Part shown: positions 1 through 9,524 of the stretch, in pieces
Numbering within the stretch: the first letter of the stretch is position 1
Layout of the letters: the number at the start of each line of letters is the position of its first letter
Origin: an uncultured Prevotella sp.
GTDB taxonomy: Bacteria; Bacteroidota; Bacteroidia; Bacteroidales; Bacteroidaceae
Assembly: GCA_902497035.1 (NCBI GenBank)
Contig: CABVDL010000043.1
Coordinates: forward strand, 1 to 20,872
Reading direction: 5' to 3'
Length of the DNA stretch: 20,872 nucleotides
The notes under the pieces: generated by a model
Databases searched by the model: none
Seen by the model: only the letters and a program-made list of their open reading frames with translations
What the model was told of the DNA's origin: nothing
Made by a program: the position numbers and the translations under genes

Positions 1-708
1 TATCGGCTCGCCGTGGAGAAGAACAGCCTCATCCGCCAGCGACTCAGCAAGAGCGCACAGATGCGGAGGGCACAGATGAACCAGATGAGCGACAACCTGG
101 CTTCGATGCAGCGCAACGTGGAACTTGTCAGGCAGCGTAAGGCTAAGCTCGACGTACGTTCCTCCATCGACGGGGAGGTGGGACTGCTCGACGTGGAGTT
201 GGGACAGAGCATCACGCCGGGACAAAAGATTGGCGTCATCAACGACCTCAGCGACTACAAGGTGGAGGCGCAGGTAGATGAGCACTACATCGACCGCGTG
301 CACAGCGGACTTGCTGCTACGTTCACGCAGAATGGCAGAACCTACCGCCTTGAGGTTCGCAAGGTTTATCCCGAGGTGCACGAAGGCCGCTTCAAGATTG
401 ACTTCGTCTTCCGTGGCGCCCGCCCACAGAATATCCGCACGGGGCAGACCTACTACATCGACCTGCAGCTCGGCGAGTCGAAGAAGGTCATCATCATCCC
501 CAAGGGTACGTTCTACAGTACCACCGGCGGCTCATGGATCTTCGTACTCGATGCCTCCGGCCATAAAGCCTATCGCCGCAACATACGCATCGGGCGGCAG
601 AACCCGCAGTACTATGAGGTTTTGGAGGGACTGGAGCCCGGCGAGCGCGTCATCGTGAGTGGATATGAGAGTTACAAGGATTACAAAGAGTTAAAAGTAA
701 AAAAGTAA
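1..708 (+). CDS. HlyD/MacA-family periplasmic adaptor subunit (5' truncated)
   Basis: The reading frame is open from the first base, so this is the C-terminal 235 residues of a longer protein whose start lies outside the window; the GTG at 13 is only an internal valine. It is a membrane-fusion (adaptor) protein that links an inner-membrane transporter to an outer-membrane channel. The visible part begins in the coiled-coil hairpin (about residues 1-45, rich in Q, R, K and M). It continues with the lipoyl/barrel-sandwich half-motif (RSSIDGEVGLLDVELGQSIT, about 53-72), a beta-barrel (about 85-155) and a membrane-proximal domain ending in GLEPGERVIVSG. The family usually has 350-420 residues, so roughly the N-terminal 40% is missing. 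The permease gene starts 31 bases downstream and the ATPase follows, which supports a MacAB-like tripartite exporter. The substrate cannot be told from the sequence. The family assignment is firm; MacA rather than another HlyD branch is inferred from the neighbours. Confidence 0.9.
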   Translation, partial: YRLAVEKNSLIRQRLSKSAQMRRAQMNQMSDNLASMQRNVELVRQRKAKLDVRSSIDGEVGLLDVELGQSITPGQKIGVINDLSDYKVEAQVDEHYIDRVHSGLAATFTQNGRTYRLEVRKVYPEVHEGRFKIDFVFRGARPQNIRTGQTYYIDLQLGESKKVIIIPKGTFYSTTGGSWIFVLDASGHKAYRRNIRIGRQNPQYYEVLEGLEPGERVIVSGYESYKDYKELKVKK

Positions 709-739
709 AAAAGGTAAAGAACAAAATAATAAGTTGATA

Positions 740-3115
740 ATGAATAATATTGTTAAAGCATTGAAGAACCTACCACGACGCGGTCAGCACAATCTGGCAA
801 AGATTGTTTGCTTGGGCTTTGGTCTTGCCGTGTCGGCGGTGCTGATAGGCGAAGTCTATTTCGAGCAGACCTTCGACACGTGGTTTCCCGGGCACGAGCG
901 CACCTACACCATCAACGAGGATGTCGTGCAGAACGGGCAGTACAACGAGTGGTCACAAACCTCGGGAGCCGTTGCGCCGGGCATCAAGGCTGTGTCGCCA
1001 CAGGTGGAGGCCGCCACACGCTACACCTTCATGCTGGGAGATGTGAAGGCGACCATCGACGGCCGACAGTTCACCATCGACGAGATCAAGGCGGCCGACA
1101 GCAGCCTCTTCGACGTTTTTCCACGGGCAACCGTGCAGGGCAACCTCAAGGAGAGCCTCAGTCGCCCTTATAACTGTGTGATAAGCCGATCCATGGCTGA
1201 TCGCATCGGTGGCAATGTAGTAGGCAAAGCGTTCGAGCTGCGCGACTACGATTTTAAGCTCATCATTGGCGGTGTCTATGAGGACTTCCCGTACAACTCT
1301 AAACTGCACGGCGTCGATGTCATTACATCACTGCCTACTATCAACAAGTATTTAGATTTCGAAATCACAGACCGTTGGGTGGGTGGCGACCGCTTCTCTT
1401 CTTATATTAGACTGAAGAAGGGTGCTACGATAGACTACCTGAAACCTAACGTCAGTAAGATAATGGCACAGCACAGCGACTATGCCGAGGCTGAGAAAGC
1501 TGGCGTGAAGTTCAACTATTCTTTCACCCAGGTCACCGAAGACTACACCTCCAATCCACAAATCAAGACGATGTGCTGGATCATGTCGCTGCTCGCCATC
1601 ATCCTCCTGGTCTCCACGGTGGTCAACTACCTGCTCATCGTCATGGGCAATGTGGTCAACCGCTTCCGCGAGATGGCCGTGCGCAAGTGCTTCGGCGGCG
1701 GACGACGCACCATCTACGGCATCACCATCAGCGAGTCGCTCGTCCACGTGCTCATCGGCATCCTGTTAGCCTTGGCGCTGATGTTCGTCTGCAAGGGCAC
1801 GATAGAGCAATATATCTCCACGCCTATCAGCACGATGCTGCTCAGCCGTGGCTCATGGATACTTGTCCTCATCTGTCTGCTCATCATCTTTGTGGGTGGC
1901 TTTGTGCCGGGCTATATATATAATAAGGTGCCGGTGACAGCTGCTTTCCGTGGTGTGCACGAGGCACGCCGCCGCTGGAAACTCATCATGTTGTCGGTGG
2001 AGTTTCTCGTCGTCACCGTCATGCTCAGCCTGCTTGCCGTCGTGCAACAGCAGTACCGCGAGGTGACGCACGAGGATATGGGCTACGACTACAGCCGTCT
2101 TGCCGTCGTCACCTTGGACAAAGCACCTGTCAAACAGATGCAGCAGGCCGTGACGTCGCTGCGCTCACTGCCCTTCATCGAGCAGGTGACAACAGCCTAC
2201 ACGTTGCCCATCGAGGGGCATAGTGGTAATAATATCTACTTGCCGGGCGACGACACGGAATACTTCAACATTGCCGACCAGTACAGTGTGGGTGACGGCT
2301 ATCTGAAGCTCATGGGCATCAAGGTGGTGGAGGGCCGCAATTTTACCGAGCCTGCCGACAGCGACCTGAGCGAGGTGATGGTGAGCGAGTCGTTTGTGAA
2401 GCGCTTCCACACGACCACGCACAAGCAGGGCAGCGTCGTCGGACAGCATATCTGCGTCTCGGAACATACCGACAGCCTGCATCCTTTCTCTACCATCTGC
2501 GGCGTGTATAAGGATGTCAGCCTCGGCTCCTCGCTTGAGCGTGAGCTCCGTCCGAGCGTACTCTTCCACGACAACAACGACGCTCAATACATCCTTGCGA
2601 AGTTCACCGACCTCACGCCCGACAACCTCGACCGCGCACGCCAGCAGTTGAAACGACTGCTGCCCGACCGCGACGTGAAGGTAATGCCTTACTCTGACCT
2701 TGTCGTCAATCAGTATCAGAGCACCGACGGCTTCCGCATGGGAACGCTCGTTACGGGTATCACTGCGCTGGTCATCGCCCTGATGGGACTTATCGGCTAC
2801 ACCACCGACGAGGTGAACCGCCGCCGTAAGGAGATTGCTATCCGCAAGGTCAACGGTGCCACGGCCCGCGACATCTTCCACATGCTCGTAGCCGACGTGC
2901 TGAAACTTTCGGTTCCTGCCGTCCTCATAGGCCTCATCCTCTCTTGGGTCATCTCCGGAAAATGGCTGCAACTCTTTGCCGACCGCATCACGCTCTTGCC
3001 CCTGCTCTTCGTGGCTGTCGGCTTAGTGGTACTCGCCATCGTGGTCACCATCATGCTGCTCTCCGCCCGCAAGGTAGTCAACAGCAATCCAGTGCTATTC
3101 CTTAAAGACGAATAA
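740..3115 (+). CDS. MacB/FtsX-type ABC transporter permease
   Basis: Predicted inner-membrane permease of 791 residues. ATG 740 is chosen over the in-frame TTG at 734. Eight hydrophobic segments are visible, at about 20-39, 278-303, 330-352, 371-392, 415-437, 668-688, 714-738 and 752-776. Large extracytoplasmic domains lie between segments 1 and 2 and between 5 and 6. This is the duplicated MacB_PCD plus FtsX layout (two FtsX modules) typical of Bacteroidota exporters. FtsX-type signatures follow both blocks: REMAVRKCFGGGRRTI after segment 2, and RRKEIAIRKVNGATARDIF before segment 7. No nucleotide-binding domain is fused, so it must work with the separate ATPase that starts 16 bases downstream. 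It probably acts as a mechanotransmission exporter together with the upstream adaptor, moving a peptide, lipid or drug from the periplasm. The substrate is unknown. Confidence 0.93.
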   Translation: MNNIVKALKNLPRRGQHNLAKIVCLGFGLAVSAVLIGEVYFEQTFDTWFPGHERTYTINEDVVQNGQYNEWSQTSGAVAPGIKAVSPQVEAATRYTFMLGDVKATIDGRQFTIDEIKAADSSLFDVFPRATVQGNLKESLSRPYNCVISRSMADRIGGNVVGKAFELRDYDFKLIIGGVYEDFPYNSKLHGVDVITSLPTINKYLDFEITDRWVGGDRFSSYIRLKKGATIDYLKPNVSKIMAQHSDYAEAEKAGVKFNYSFTQVTEDYTSNPQIKTMCWIMSLLAIILLVSTVVNYLLIVMGNVVNRFREMAVRKCFGGGRRTIYGITISESLVHVLIGILLALALMFVCKGTIEQYISTPISTMLLSRGSWILVLICLLIIFVGGFVPGYIYNKVPVTAAFRGVHEARRRWKLIMLSVEFLVVTVMLSLLAVVQQQYREVTHEDMGYDYSRLAVVTLDKAPVKQMQQAVTSLRSLPFIEQVTTAYTLPIEGHSGNNIYLPGDDTEYFNIADQYSVGDGYLKLMGIKVVEGRNFTEPADSDLSEVMVSESFVKRFHTTTHKQGSVVGQHICVSEHTDSLHPFSTICGVYKDVSLGSSLERELRPSVLFHDNNDAQYILAKFTDLTPDNLDRARQQLKRLLPDRDVKVMPYSDLVVNQYQSTDGFRMGTLVTGITALVIALMGLIGYTTDEVNRRRKEIAIRKVNGATARDIFHMLVADVLKLSVPAVLIGLILSWVISGKWLQLFADRITLLPLLFVAVGLVVLAIVVTIMLLSARKVVNSNPVLFLKDE

Positions 3116-3131
3116 TAAAAAGAAAGAAGTT

Positions 3132-3800
<669 letters not shown>

Positions 3801-3810
3801 TCTCTCTCTT

Positions 3811-3857
3811 GGAGGCCGTCCCCCATCAACTGCGGGGACGGCCTCCGCTTTTTATTT
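3811..3857 (+). terminator. Intrinsic terminator of the exporter operon
   Basis: A perfect 13-bp stem (GGAGGCCGTCCCC at 3811-3823 with GGGGACGGCCTCC at 3834-3846) encloses a 10-base loop and is followed by GC and a T-rich run (3849-3857). It starts 10 bases after the ATPase stop. The T-run overlaps the stop codon of the convergent acetyltransferase gene. There is no T-run on the minus side, so it looks one-directional. Confidence 0.92.
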
Positions 3858-4460
3858 GCCCGCGTTGCCCGCGTGATATTGCAGGTGGCGCATCTGGTGG
3901 CCGCCCCACGTCGTCTCGTTGACAAACTGGAAGCCGAGGGCAAGGTAGAGCCGCTCGGCCCAGGGGTGGGTGAGGTCAACCAACAGGCCGACGGGCTGGT
4001 CGCCGTGCCGCCTTATGGCCTCGTGCAGCAGGGCGGATGCGATGCCCTGCTTGCGGTATTTCTGTTTTACGCAGAGCGAGTCGAGATAGTATTCGCCCGC
4101 CTGCGTTTCCTCGTCCATGGAGGAGAAGTCTTGCCCCAGCCGTTCCTTGGCTTTGCAGATGAACGCCTGCCGCAGCTTAAGCAAGTCTTTCCCGTCGTAA
4201 CCGACAAGCATGCCGGCGATGTCGTCACCGGCCATGGCGCAAAGCGTGTTGCGGTAGCTGTATTGGCTCTGCTCCATTCCGACGAGCTCGGTAAGCATGG
4301 CGTGGAAGTCGTCCAGTGTGTGGCCGGGACCTGCGAAGTTGCGGCAACAGTCATGGTCCATCGCCTCCATGATGAGCCAGGCTATCTCGGAGGCTTGTGT
4401 CTTGCGTGCATTTTCAATGCGGTAAGTATTTGTTTCCATATCCAACACAAAGATACTCAT
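3852..4460 (-). CDS. GNAT-family N-acetyltransferase
   Basis: Predicted acetyl-CoA-dependent N-acetyltransferase of 202 residues; the substrate is unknown. The acetyl-CoA pyrophosphate-binding motif A is clear: LCVKQKYRKQGIASALL (about 129-145, with the R/Q-x-x-G-x-A core RKQGIA). The closing strand ERLYLALGFQFV (motif B, about 168-179) also fits GNAT. The N-terminal part (about 12-45) resembles other Bacteroidota GNATs that begin with an IR.A...D...I pattern. The start is uncertain: ATG at 4458-4460 gives 202 residues, but the in-frame ATG at residue 8 (METNTYRIE) would start right at the fold and may be the true one. No TAnnTTTG promoter box was seen upstream on this strand. It is transcribed toward the exporter operon, and its last codons lie in that operon's terminator tail. 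Confidence 0.88.
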   Translation of the reverse strand: MSIFVLDMETNTYRIENARKTQASEIAWLIMEAMDHDCCRNFAGPGHTLDDFHAMLTELVGMEQSQYSYRNTLCAMAGDDIAGMLVGYDGKDLLKLRQAFICKAKERLGQDFSSMDEETQAGEYYLDSLCVKQKYRKQGIASALLHEAIRRHGDQPVGLLVDLTHPWAERLYLALGFQFVNETTWGGHQMRHLQYHAGNAGK

Positions 4461-4550
4461 TTTAGGGCGTATTGGACCAGGGCGTTACATTATTTTGTTA
4501 CTATTTCGTAATTTTTCTATTTTTCTTCATTCTTCGTCATCAATTTTTAT

Positions 4551-4558
4551 TACCTTTG
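4551..4558 (+). promoter_or_regulatory. Candidate -7 box for inositol-phosphate synthase
   Basis: TACCTTTG fits the Bacteroidota -7 consensus TAnnTTTG. No clear TTG-type -33 element lies about 19 bases upstream (the region is T- and C-rich). If used, the leader before ATG 4669 would be about 105 bases. The leader contains no long hairpin that I can see. Confidence 0.45.
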
Positions 4559-4668
4559 TCAACACATAACAGACAGCCGTCGGCTTTGTCATTCATGCAG
4601 CGTCAATGCCCCGGCTTTCCATTAACTTAAAAACAACTACGCTGCAATACTAAAGGCCTTAAATTACA

Positions 4669-5976
4669 ATGGAAAAAGAAATCGTAAAACCTGCCGAGGG
4701 CAAGTTGGGCATCCTTGTAGTGGGATGCGGTGCAGTGGCTACTACGTTTATGACAGGCGTTCTTATGGTCCGCAAGGGATTGGCAAAACCTGTCGGCTCG
4801 ATGACGCAGTACGACAAAATCCGTGTTGGACGCGGTAAGGACAAGCGCTATCTTCACTACGGTGATATTGTCTCGCTGGCCAAACTTGATGATATTGTCT
4901 TTGGCTGTTGGGATGTCTATCCACAGAATGCTTATCAGGCCGCTGTCTATGCCGAGGTGCTGAAGCAGAAGGACATCGACCCTGTGCGTGACGAGCTGGA
5001 GCAGATTAAGCCCATGAAGGCGGCTTTCGACAAGAACTACGCCAAGCGTCTCGACGGAGACAACGTGAAGGATTGTGCCACACGTTGGGACATGGCTGAG
5101 CAGTTGCGGCAGGACATCCGTGATTTCAAGGAAAAGAACCACTGTGCGCGCATTGTTGTCATATGGGCTGCTTCAACGGAAATCTATGTGCCCTATAATG
5201 AGAATGTTCATGGCAATATTGACAGCCTTGTCGCAGCCATGAAGGCTGACGACCGCGAGCACATTGCCCCGTCAATGTGCTATGCATACGCAGCCCTGCA
5301 GGAGGATGCGCCGTTCATCATGGGCGCGCCCAACACCACAGTCGACATTCCAGCCATGTGGCAGTTGGCTGACGAGAAGAAACTGCCTATCGCCGGAAAG
5401 GATTTCAAGACCGGTCAGACACTGGTAAAGAGTGGTTTCGCTCCAATTCTCAAGGTACGCAATCTCGGACTGAGCGGCTGGTTCTCTACCAATATCCTCG
5501 GCAACCGCGACGGACTCGTGCTGGACGAGCCGGCCAACTTCCACACCAAGGAGGTGAGCAAGCTCTCCACCCTGGAGACCATTCTGCGCAAGGATGACCA
5601 GCCCGACCTTTACGGCAACATCTATCATAAGGTGCGCATCAACTATTATCCGCCCCGCAACGACAACAAGGAGGGTTGGGACAACCTCGACATCTTCGGT
5701 TGGATGGGCTATCCCATGCAGATTAAGATTAACTTCCTCTGCCGCGACTCCATTCTCGCCGCTCCGCTGCTGCTCGACCTCACGTTGCTGTCAGACCTGG
5801 CTCACCGTGCGGGCCGCTATGGCATCCAGCGTTTCCTGAGCTTCTTCCTCAAGAGTCCTATGCACGACTACACCAAGGGTGAGGAGGCCGTCAACAACCT
5901 CTTTGAGCAGTACACCATGCTGAAGAATGCCATCCGCAGCATGGGTGGCTATGAGCCAGACGAGGAAATTGACTAA
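4669..5976 (+). CDS. Inositol-3-phosphate synthase (MIPS/Ino1 family)
   Basis: Cytoplasmic NAD-dependent enzyme that isomerises glucose 6-phosphate to 1D-myo-inositol 3-phosphate, the first step toward inositol lipids. It has 435 residues, between the short actinobacterial and the long eukaryotic forms. The Rossmann start is GILVVGCGAVATTFMTGV (14-31). Family blocks follow: GQTLVKSGFAPILK (249-262, matching the SGQTKxK block), then a GNRDGLVL segment and KEVSKL. The C-terminal block DSILAAPLLLDL (360-371) corresponds to the eukaryotic DSLLAxPLIxDL. Bacteroidota that make inositol lipids carry such an enzyme, in Bacteroides thetaiotaomicron within a lipid-synthesis cluster (from memory). Here the neighbours are a GNAT gene and a GH3 gene, so the remaining pathway genes must lie elsewhere or be absent. 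Family call firm; product fate inferred. Confidence 0.93.
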   Translation: MEKEIVKPAEGKLGILVVGCGAVATTFMTGVLMVRKGLAKPVGSMTQYDKIRVGRGKDKRYLHYGDIVSLAKLDDIVFGCWDVYPQNAYQAAVYAEVLKQKDIDPVRDELEQIKPMKAAFDKNYAKRLDGDNVKDCATRWDMAEQLRQDIRDFKEKNHCARIVVIWAASTEIYVPYNENVHGNIDSLVAAMKADDREHIAPSMCYAYAALQEDAPFIMGAPNTTVDIPAMWQLADEKKLPIAGKDFKTGQTLVKSGFAPILKVRNLGLSGWFSTNILGNRDGLVLDEPANFHTKEVSKLSTLETILRKDDQPDLYGNIYHKVRINYYPPRNDNKEGWDNLDIFGWMGYPMQIKINFLCRDSILAAPLLLDLTLLSDLAHRAGRYGIQRFLSFFLKSPMHDYTKGEEAVNNLFEQYTMLKNAIRSMGGYEPDEEID

Positions 5977-6065
5977 GCGACCAATTTACCTCTGCGAACA
6001 GAAATGGGCCGACTGCCGCGTCCACATCGGCGTTATGTGAATGCGAAGTGGCTTGTGCGAGAAAG

Positions 6066-6241
6066 TGTGGCGGTCGCTGCAGACAGGTAGGACGGTCGCC
6101 GCGGTTGTGTGTGGCGGTCGCCACGGTTGAGTAGGGCGGTCGCCACACCCTCGCCGTTTAACCCATATCGCAGTGCCGTTTAACCCGTTTCGCGGTACCG
6201 TATGACGCATTCGGCTTTAGCGGTTGACGCTTAGGCGATTG
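6066..6241 (+). repeat. Degenerate 22-bp-period tandem repeat array
   Basis: Within the gene-free stretch 5977-6416, about eight consecutive 22-base units can be laid out. Units 1-4 (6066, 6088, 6110, 6132) share GGCGGTCGCC or a close variant at the same offset. Units 5-8 (6154, 6176, 6198, 6220) share a CCGTTTAACCC-like head. The period is exactly 22 bases throughout, while sequence drifts from one sub-family to the other. The core GGCG-GT-CGCC can form a small dyad. No ORF, T-run or tRNA was found in it. The rest of the stretch (5977-6065) shows nothing clear, and 6242-6416 holds the GH3 promoter and leader. Confidence 0.8.
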
Positions 6242-6343
6242 TGCAAAGCGGGTGCAATGGATAAATCTATCCGTACAGGTGGAATTTCTTCTCCACCAAT
6301 AATCGCCACGTGTTAAAACACATTAACTTTATTCCGCAATGGC

Positions 6344-6373
6344 TTTGTGCTTCGATAAATTTTCTTATTTTTG
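6344..6373 (+). promoter_or_regulatory. Promoter of the GH3 gene
   Basis: A -33 element TTTG (6344-6347) is followed after 18 bases by a -7 box TATTTTTG (6366-6373), matching the Bacteroidota promoter form TTTG-N(about 19)-TAnnTTTG. It lies 43 bases before ATG 6417. This is the best-formed promoter in the window and rules out the upstream in-frame ATG at 6339 as the gene start. Confidence 0.75.
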
Positions 6374-6416
6374 CAAATATCGAACATATCAACAACTGAA
6401 ACTATCTTTTGAGAGA

Positions 6417-8882
6417 ATGAAAAAACTAACTACGGTTGGCTTGGCCTGTTTCTTGGCCGGGGCAGGTTTTTCACAGGGCGTAAAGCCTGCCATACCACGT
6501 GATGCCAGTATTGAGGCTCGCGTTGAGAAGACGCTCAATAGTATGACGCTTGATGAGAAAATAGGTCAGATGCTTGAGCTAAACATTGATGTCATCAGCG
6601 GTTATGTGCCTGTTTCACAGAAACTTGACCGCACTAAGGTGAGACGGGCCCTGACCAGTGCAGGTGTCAATGATGCGGAAATTGAAAAGTTGCTCAAGCA
6701 GTCGGACAAAACCATCATTGCCCACATGAAGCCTTACAATGTTGACATCTATGGGGGGAAATCGGTCTTCAAGCTCAATATGGCCAAGCTTGACACCATT
6801 ATCAGTAAATATAAGGTGGGCTCATTCCTCAATGCTCCAGGCAAGGGACTGACGGTGGCCGAATGGCAGAAGGTGATACCAGCCATTCAGAAACTGTCGA
6901 TGAAATATCTGAAGATACCCACCATCTACGGTCTTGACAACAATCATGGCTCGACTTATGTCCTTGGCGGAACGTTGTTTCCCCAGCCCATCAATCTTGG
7001 TGCCTCGTTCAATACTGACCTGGCCCGTCAGATGGCAGTGACCACCGCCTGCGAGTCGCGTGCCGCCGACTGTCCGTGGGTGTATAATCCTACGGTTGAC
7101 CTTGGCCGCGACCCGCGCTGGCCGCGTATCTGGGAGAGCTTCGGCGAGGATGCCATCGTCAACGCGAAGATGGTGGAGCAGGAGGTGCGAGGCTATCAGG
7201 GCGACGACAACAACCATATCGGCAAGTACAATGTGGCTACAAGCGTGAAGCATTATTTTGCCTACGGCGCCCCCTTCTCGGGTAAGGACCGCACACCGGC
7301 CTATGTGTCACCGCTCATGCTGCGCGAGAAATATTTTGAGCCTTTCAAGCATGCCATTCAGGCCGGAGCCTTGACGGTGATGGTCAATTCGGCTTCAATC
7401 AACGGCGTGCCCGTGCATGCCAGCTACGAATACCTGACGCAATGGCTGAAGCATGACCTCAACTGGGACGGCATGATAGTGACTGACTGGGCCGACATCA
7501 ACAACCTTTACACACGTGAGCATGTGGCTAAAGACAAGAAAGACGCTATTCGTCTGGCTGTCAATGCCGGTGTCGATATGAGCATGGACCCGTACAACGT
7601 TGATTTCTGTACGTTGCTTAAGCAGCTCGTCGAGGAGGGCAAGGTCTCTCAGGACCGCATTGACGATGCCGTGCGCCGCATTCTGCGCGTGAAATACCGG
7701 CTCGGCCTGTTTGACCAGCCCAACACTGGCGGAAAAGATTATGCCGGTTTCGGCAGTAAGGCTTCGGCTGAAATGTCGCTGCATGCCGCCGAGGAAAGTG
7801 AGGTGCTGCTCAAGAACAACGGTATCCTGCCGCTCGCAAAAGGAAAGAAAATCCTGGTCACAGGTCCCAACGCTGACCTTATGCGTTGTCTTACGGGCGG
7901 ATGGACCTATACCTGGCAGGGCAGCGACGCCGAGCCGGAGTTGTCGGTCTATAACACTATCTATGAGGCACTTGCAAACAAATACGGCAAGGACAATGTG
8001 ACGCTTGAACCTGGAGTGACCTATAATCTGAAGGGCACTTACTGGCAGGAGAACGCGCCGGAGATAGACAAGGCCGTCAGGGCTGCCGCCAATGCCGATG
8101 TCATTGTGGCCTGCGTGGGTGAAAATTCCTACACCGAGACTCCGGGCAACCTGACCGACCTCACGCTTTCCGAGAACCAGCGCAACCTTGTCAAGGCACT
8201 GGCCAAGACGGGCAAGCCTGTCATCCTGATACTCAACGAGGGCCGTCCGCGTATCGTGGCCGATATTGAGCCGCTGGCAAGTGCTGTTGTCGATGTGCTG
8301 CTGCCAGGCAGCTACGGTGCCGACGCTCTTGCCAATCTGCTCGCCGGCGATGCCAACTTCTCGGCCAAGCTGCCCTACACCTATCCGAAGGAAATCAACA
8401 CGCTCGTCAACTACGACTATAAGGTCAGTGAGGAAGTCAACACGATGGCCGGTGCCTACGACTACGACGCCAAGGTGACGACGCAGTGGCCGTTTGGCTT
8501 TGGTCTGTCCTACACCTCTTTTAAATATAGCAATCTGAGGGTTGACAAGACCTCCTTTGGTGCTGATGACGTGCTGACGGTAACGGTGGATGTCACGAAT
8601 AGTGGCAACCGCGAGGGCAAGGAGCCTGTCCTGCTTTATTCAAGCGACCTCGTGGCCTCGGTGGTACCCGACAACCGTCGCCTGCGCGACTTTACCAAGG
8701 TTGCGCTGCAGCCGGGTGAGACCAGGACAGTGACTTTCCAGTTGCCTGCCAAGAATCTTGCCTTCGTAGGGCAGGATGGCAAATGGGTGCTTGAGGAAGG
8801 CGACTTCGTACTGCATGCCGGCAACCTTAACCAGCAGGTCAACTGTAAGGAAACGAAGAAATGGGAAACGCCTAATATCTAA
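6417..8882 (+). CDS. Secreted GH3 beta-glucosidase / exo-glucan hydrolase
   Basis: Exported glycoside hydrolase of 821 residues, predicted to release glucose (or a similar sugar) from beta-linked oligosaccharides in the periplasm. Residues 1-20 form a signal peptide (MKKL start, hydrophobic core, likely cut after GAGFS); there is no lipobox. The GH3 TIM-barrel shows DNNHG (174-178), DLGRDPRWPRIWESFGED (228-245), SVKH (276-279) and MIVTDW with nucleophile D357. The alpha/beta sandwich domain (about 455-690) carries VGENSYTETPGN, where E574 sits like the acid/base of barley exo-glucanase ExoI. A fibronectin III-like domain occupies about 705-815. Start: ATG 6417 lies 43 bases downstream of a good promoter and opens a proper signal peptide. 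The HD gene begins 6 bases after the stop. There is no SusCD pair nearby, so it is not part of a visible polysaccharide locus. Exact substrate is unresolved. Confidence 0.95.
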   Translation: MKKLTTVGLACFLAGAGFSQGVKPAIPRDASIEARVEKTLNSMTLDEKIGQMLELNIDVISGYVPVSQKLDRTKVRRALTSAGVNDAEIEKLLKQSDKTIIAHMKPYNVDIYGGKSVFKLNMAKLDTIISKYKVGSFLNAPGKGLTVAEWQKVIPAIQKLSMKYLKIPTIYGLDNNHGSTYVLGGTLFPQPINLGASFNTDLARQMAVTTACESRAADCPWVYNPTVDLGRDPRWPRIWESFGEDAIVNAKMVEQEVRGYQGDDNNHIGKYNVATSVKHYFAYGAPFSGKDRTPAYVSPLMLREKYFEPFKHAIQAGALTVMVNSASINGVPVHASYEYLTQWLKHDLNWDGMIVTDWADINNLYTREHVAKDKKDAIRLAVNAGVDMSMDPYNVDFCTLLKQLVEEGKVSQDRIDDAVRRILRVKYRLGLFDQPNTGGKDYAGFGSKASAEMSLHAAEESEVLLKNNGILPLAKGKKILVTGPNADLMRCLTGGWTYTWQGSDAEPELSVYNTIYEALANKYGKDNVTLEPGVTYNLKGTYWQENAPEIDKAVRAAANADVIVACVGENSYTETPGNLTDLTLSENQRNLVKALAKTGKPVILILNEGRPRIVADIEPLASAVVDVLLPGSYGADALANLLAGDANFSAKLPYTYPKEINTLVNYDYKVSEEVNTMAGAYDYDAKVTTQWPFGFGLSYTSFKYSNLRVDKTSFGADDVLTVTVDVTNSGNREGKEPVLLYSSDLVASVVPDNRRLRDFTKVALQPGETRTVTFQLPAKNLAFVGQDGKWVLEEGDFVLHAGNLNQQVNCKETKKWETPNI

Positions 8883-8888
8883 GTCGTT

Positions 8889-9524
8889 ATGCGTATATCT
8901 AAAGCCGTCATTGATGTGCAGCCCCGGCGTGTGAGGCAGCTGTTTCTTCAGTGGGAACCCTTTATGGAGCAGCGTGTTGATTTTTGGGACATTCCCGGCA
9001 ACCTCGACATTCACACACAAGGCCATTGTGAGCGAGTGCTTCTCCATGCACTGCGTATTGGAGAGGTCCGCCACGTGTCCGACCGCTCGATGACGGCTTT
9101 GGCCCATGCGTCCATTTTTCATGATACGCGGCGCAAGGACAACTACCTGGATGTGGGCCATGGAGCGCGTGCGGCAAACTATTACAGGGATTTCTGTCAG
9201 TTGGACGGTCTTGATTTTTTGCCGGAGGCTTATGCCGCTATCTGGTATCACGACCGTGATGACGACAAGGGCAAGGCCTATATTGCCGCAAATGCAGGTG
9301 ACGACAAGGCCACATGGGAGGAGACTTATGCCATCTTCAAGGACGCCGACGCACTCGACCGCTACCGGCTGGGCACCTGGTGCCTTGACGAGCGCTTCCT
9401 GCGGACGCCCGAGTCAAAGACAATGACGGCGTTTGCCCTGCGGCTGGTCGCCGATACCATACCGCCCGACGAGCTGGCCTTTACCTATGCGCAGACCAAT
9501 CCCTTCAGACCGGCTGAGCCGTAA
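8889..9524 (+). CDS. HD-domain metal-dependent phosphohydrolase
   Basis: Soluble protein of 211 residues with the HD signature that binds one or two divalent metals. Visible ligands are H46 (in QGHCERV), H78-D79 (in HASIFHDTRR), H121-D122 (in WYHDRDD) and D152/D154 (in FKDADALDR). The histidine and aspartate spacing fits the HD superfamily, which cleaves phosphate mono- or diesters in nucleotides. The sequence does not resemble SpoT or dGTPase enough to name a substrate. It begins 6 bases after the GH3 stop, so it is probably co-transcribed and translationally coupled, although no functional link is evident. No clear terminator was found between its stop and the convergent radical SAM gene. 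Confidence 0.85.
   Translation: MRISKAVIDVQPRRVRQLFLQWEPFMEQRVDFWDIPGNLDIHTQGHCERVLLHALRIGEVRHVSDRSMTALAHASIFHDTRRKDNYLDVGHGARAANYYRDFCQLDGLDFLPEAYAAIWYHDRDDDKGKAYIAANAGDDKATWEETYAIFKDADALDRYRLGTWCLDERFLRTPESKTMTAFALRLVADTIPPDELAFTYAQTNPFRPAEP

Noticed and set aside
2165..2971. 268-codon open frame on the minus strand within the permease gene
   Set aside because: Same reasoning: it lies wholly inside a well-supported permease and shows no domain.
3873..4511. 212-codon open frame on the plus strand opposite the acetyltransferase
   Set aside because: The minus strand carries the GNAT motif A; the plus-strand product matches nothing and would start right after a strong terminator.
6066..6241. 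CRISPR array
   Set aside because: The units are contiguous and degenerate with no unique spacers, and no cas genes are present.
6339..6416. Upstream in-frame ATG for the GH3 gene
   Set aside because: It overlaps the -33/-7 promoter elements and would bury the signal peptide 26 residues inside the protein.
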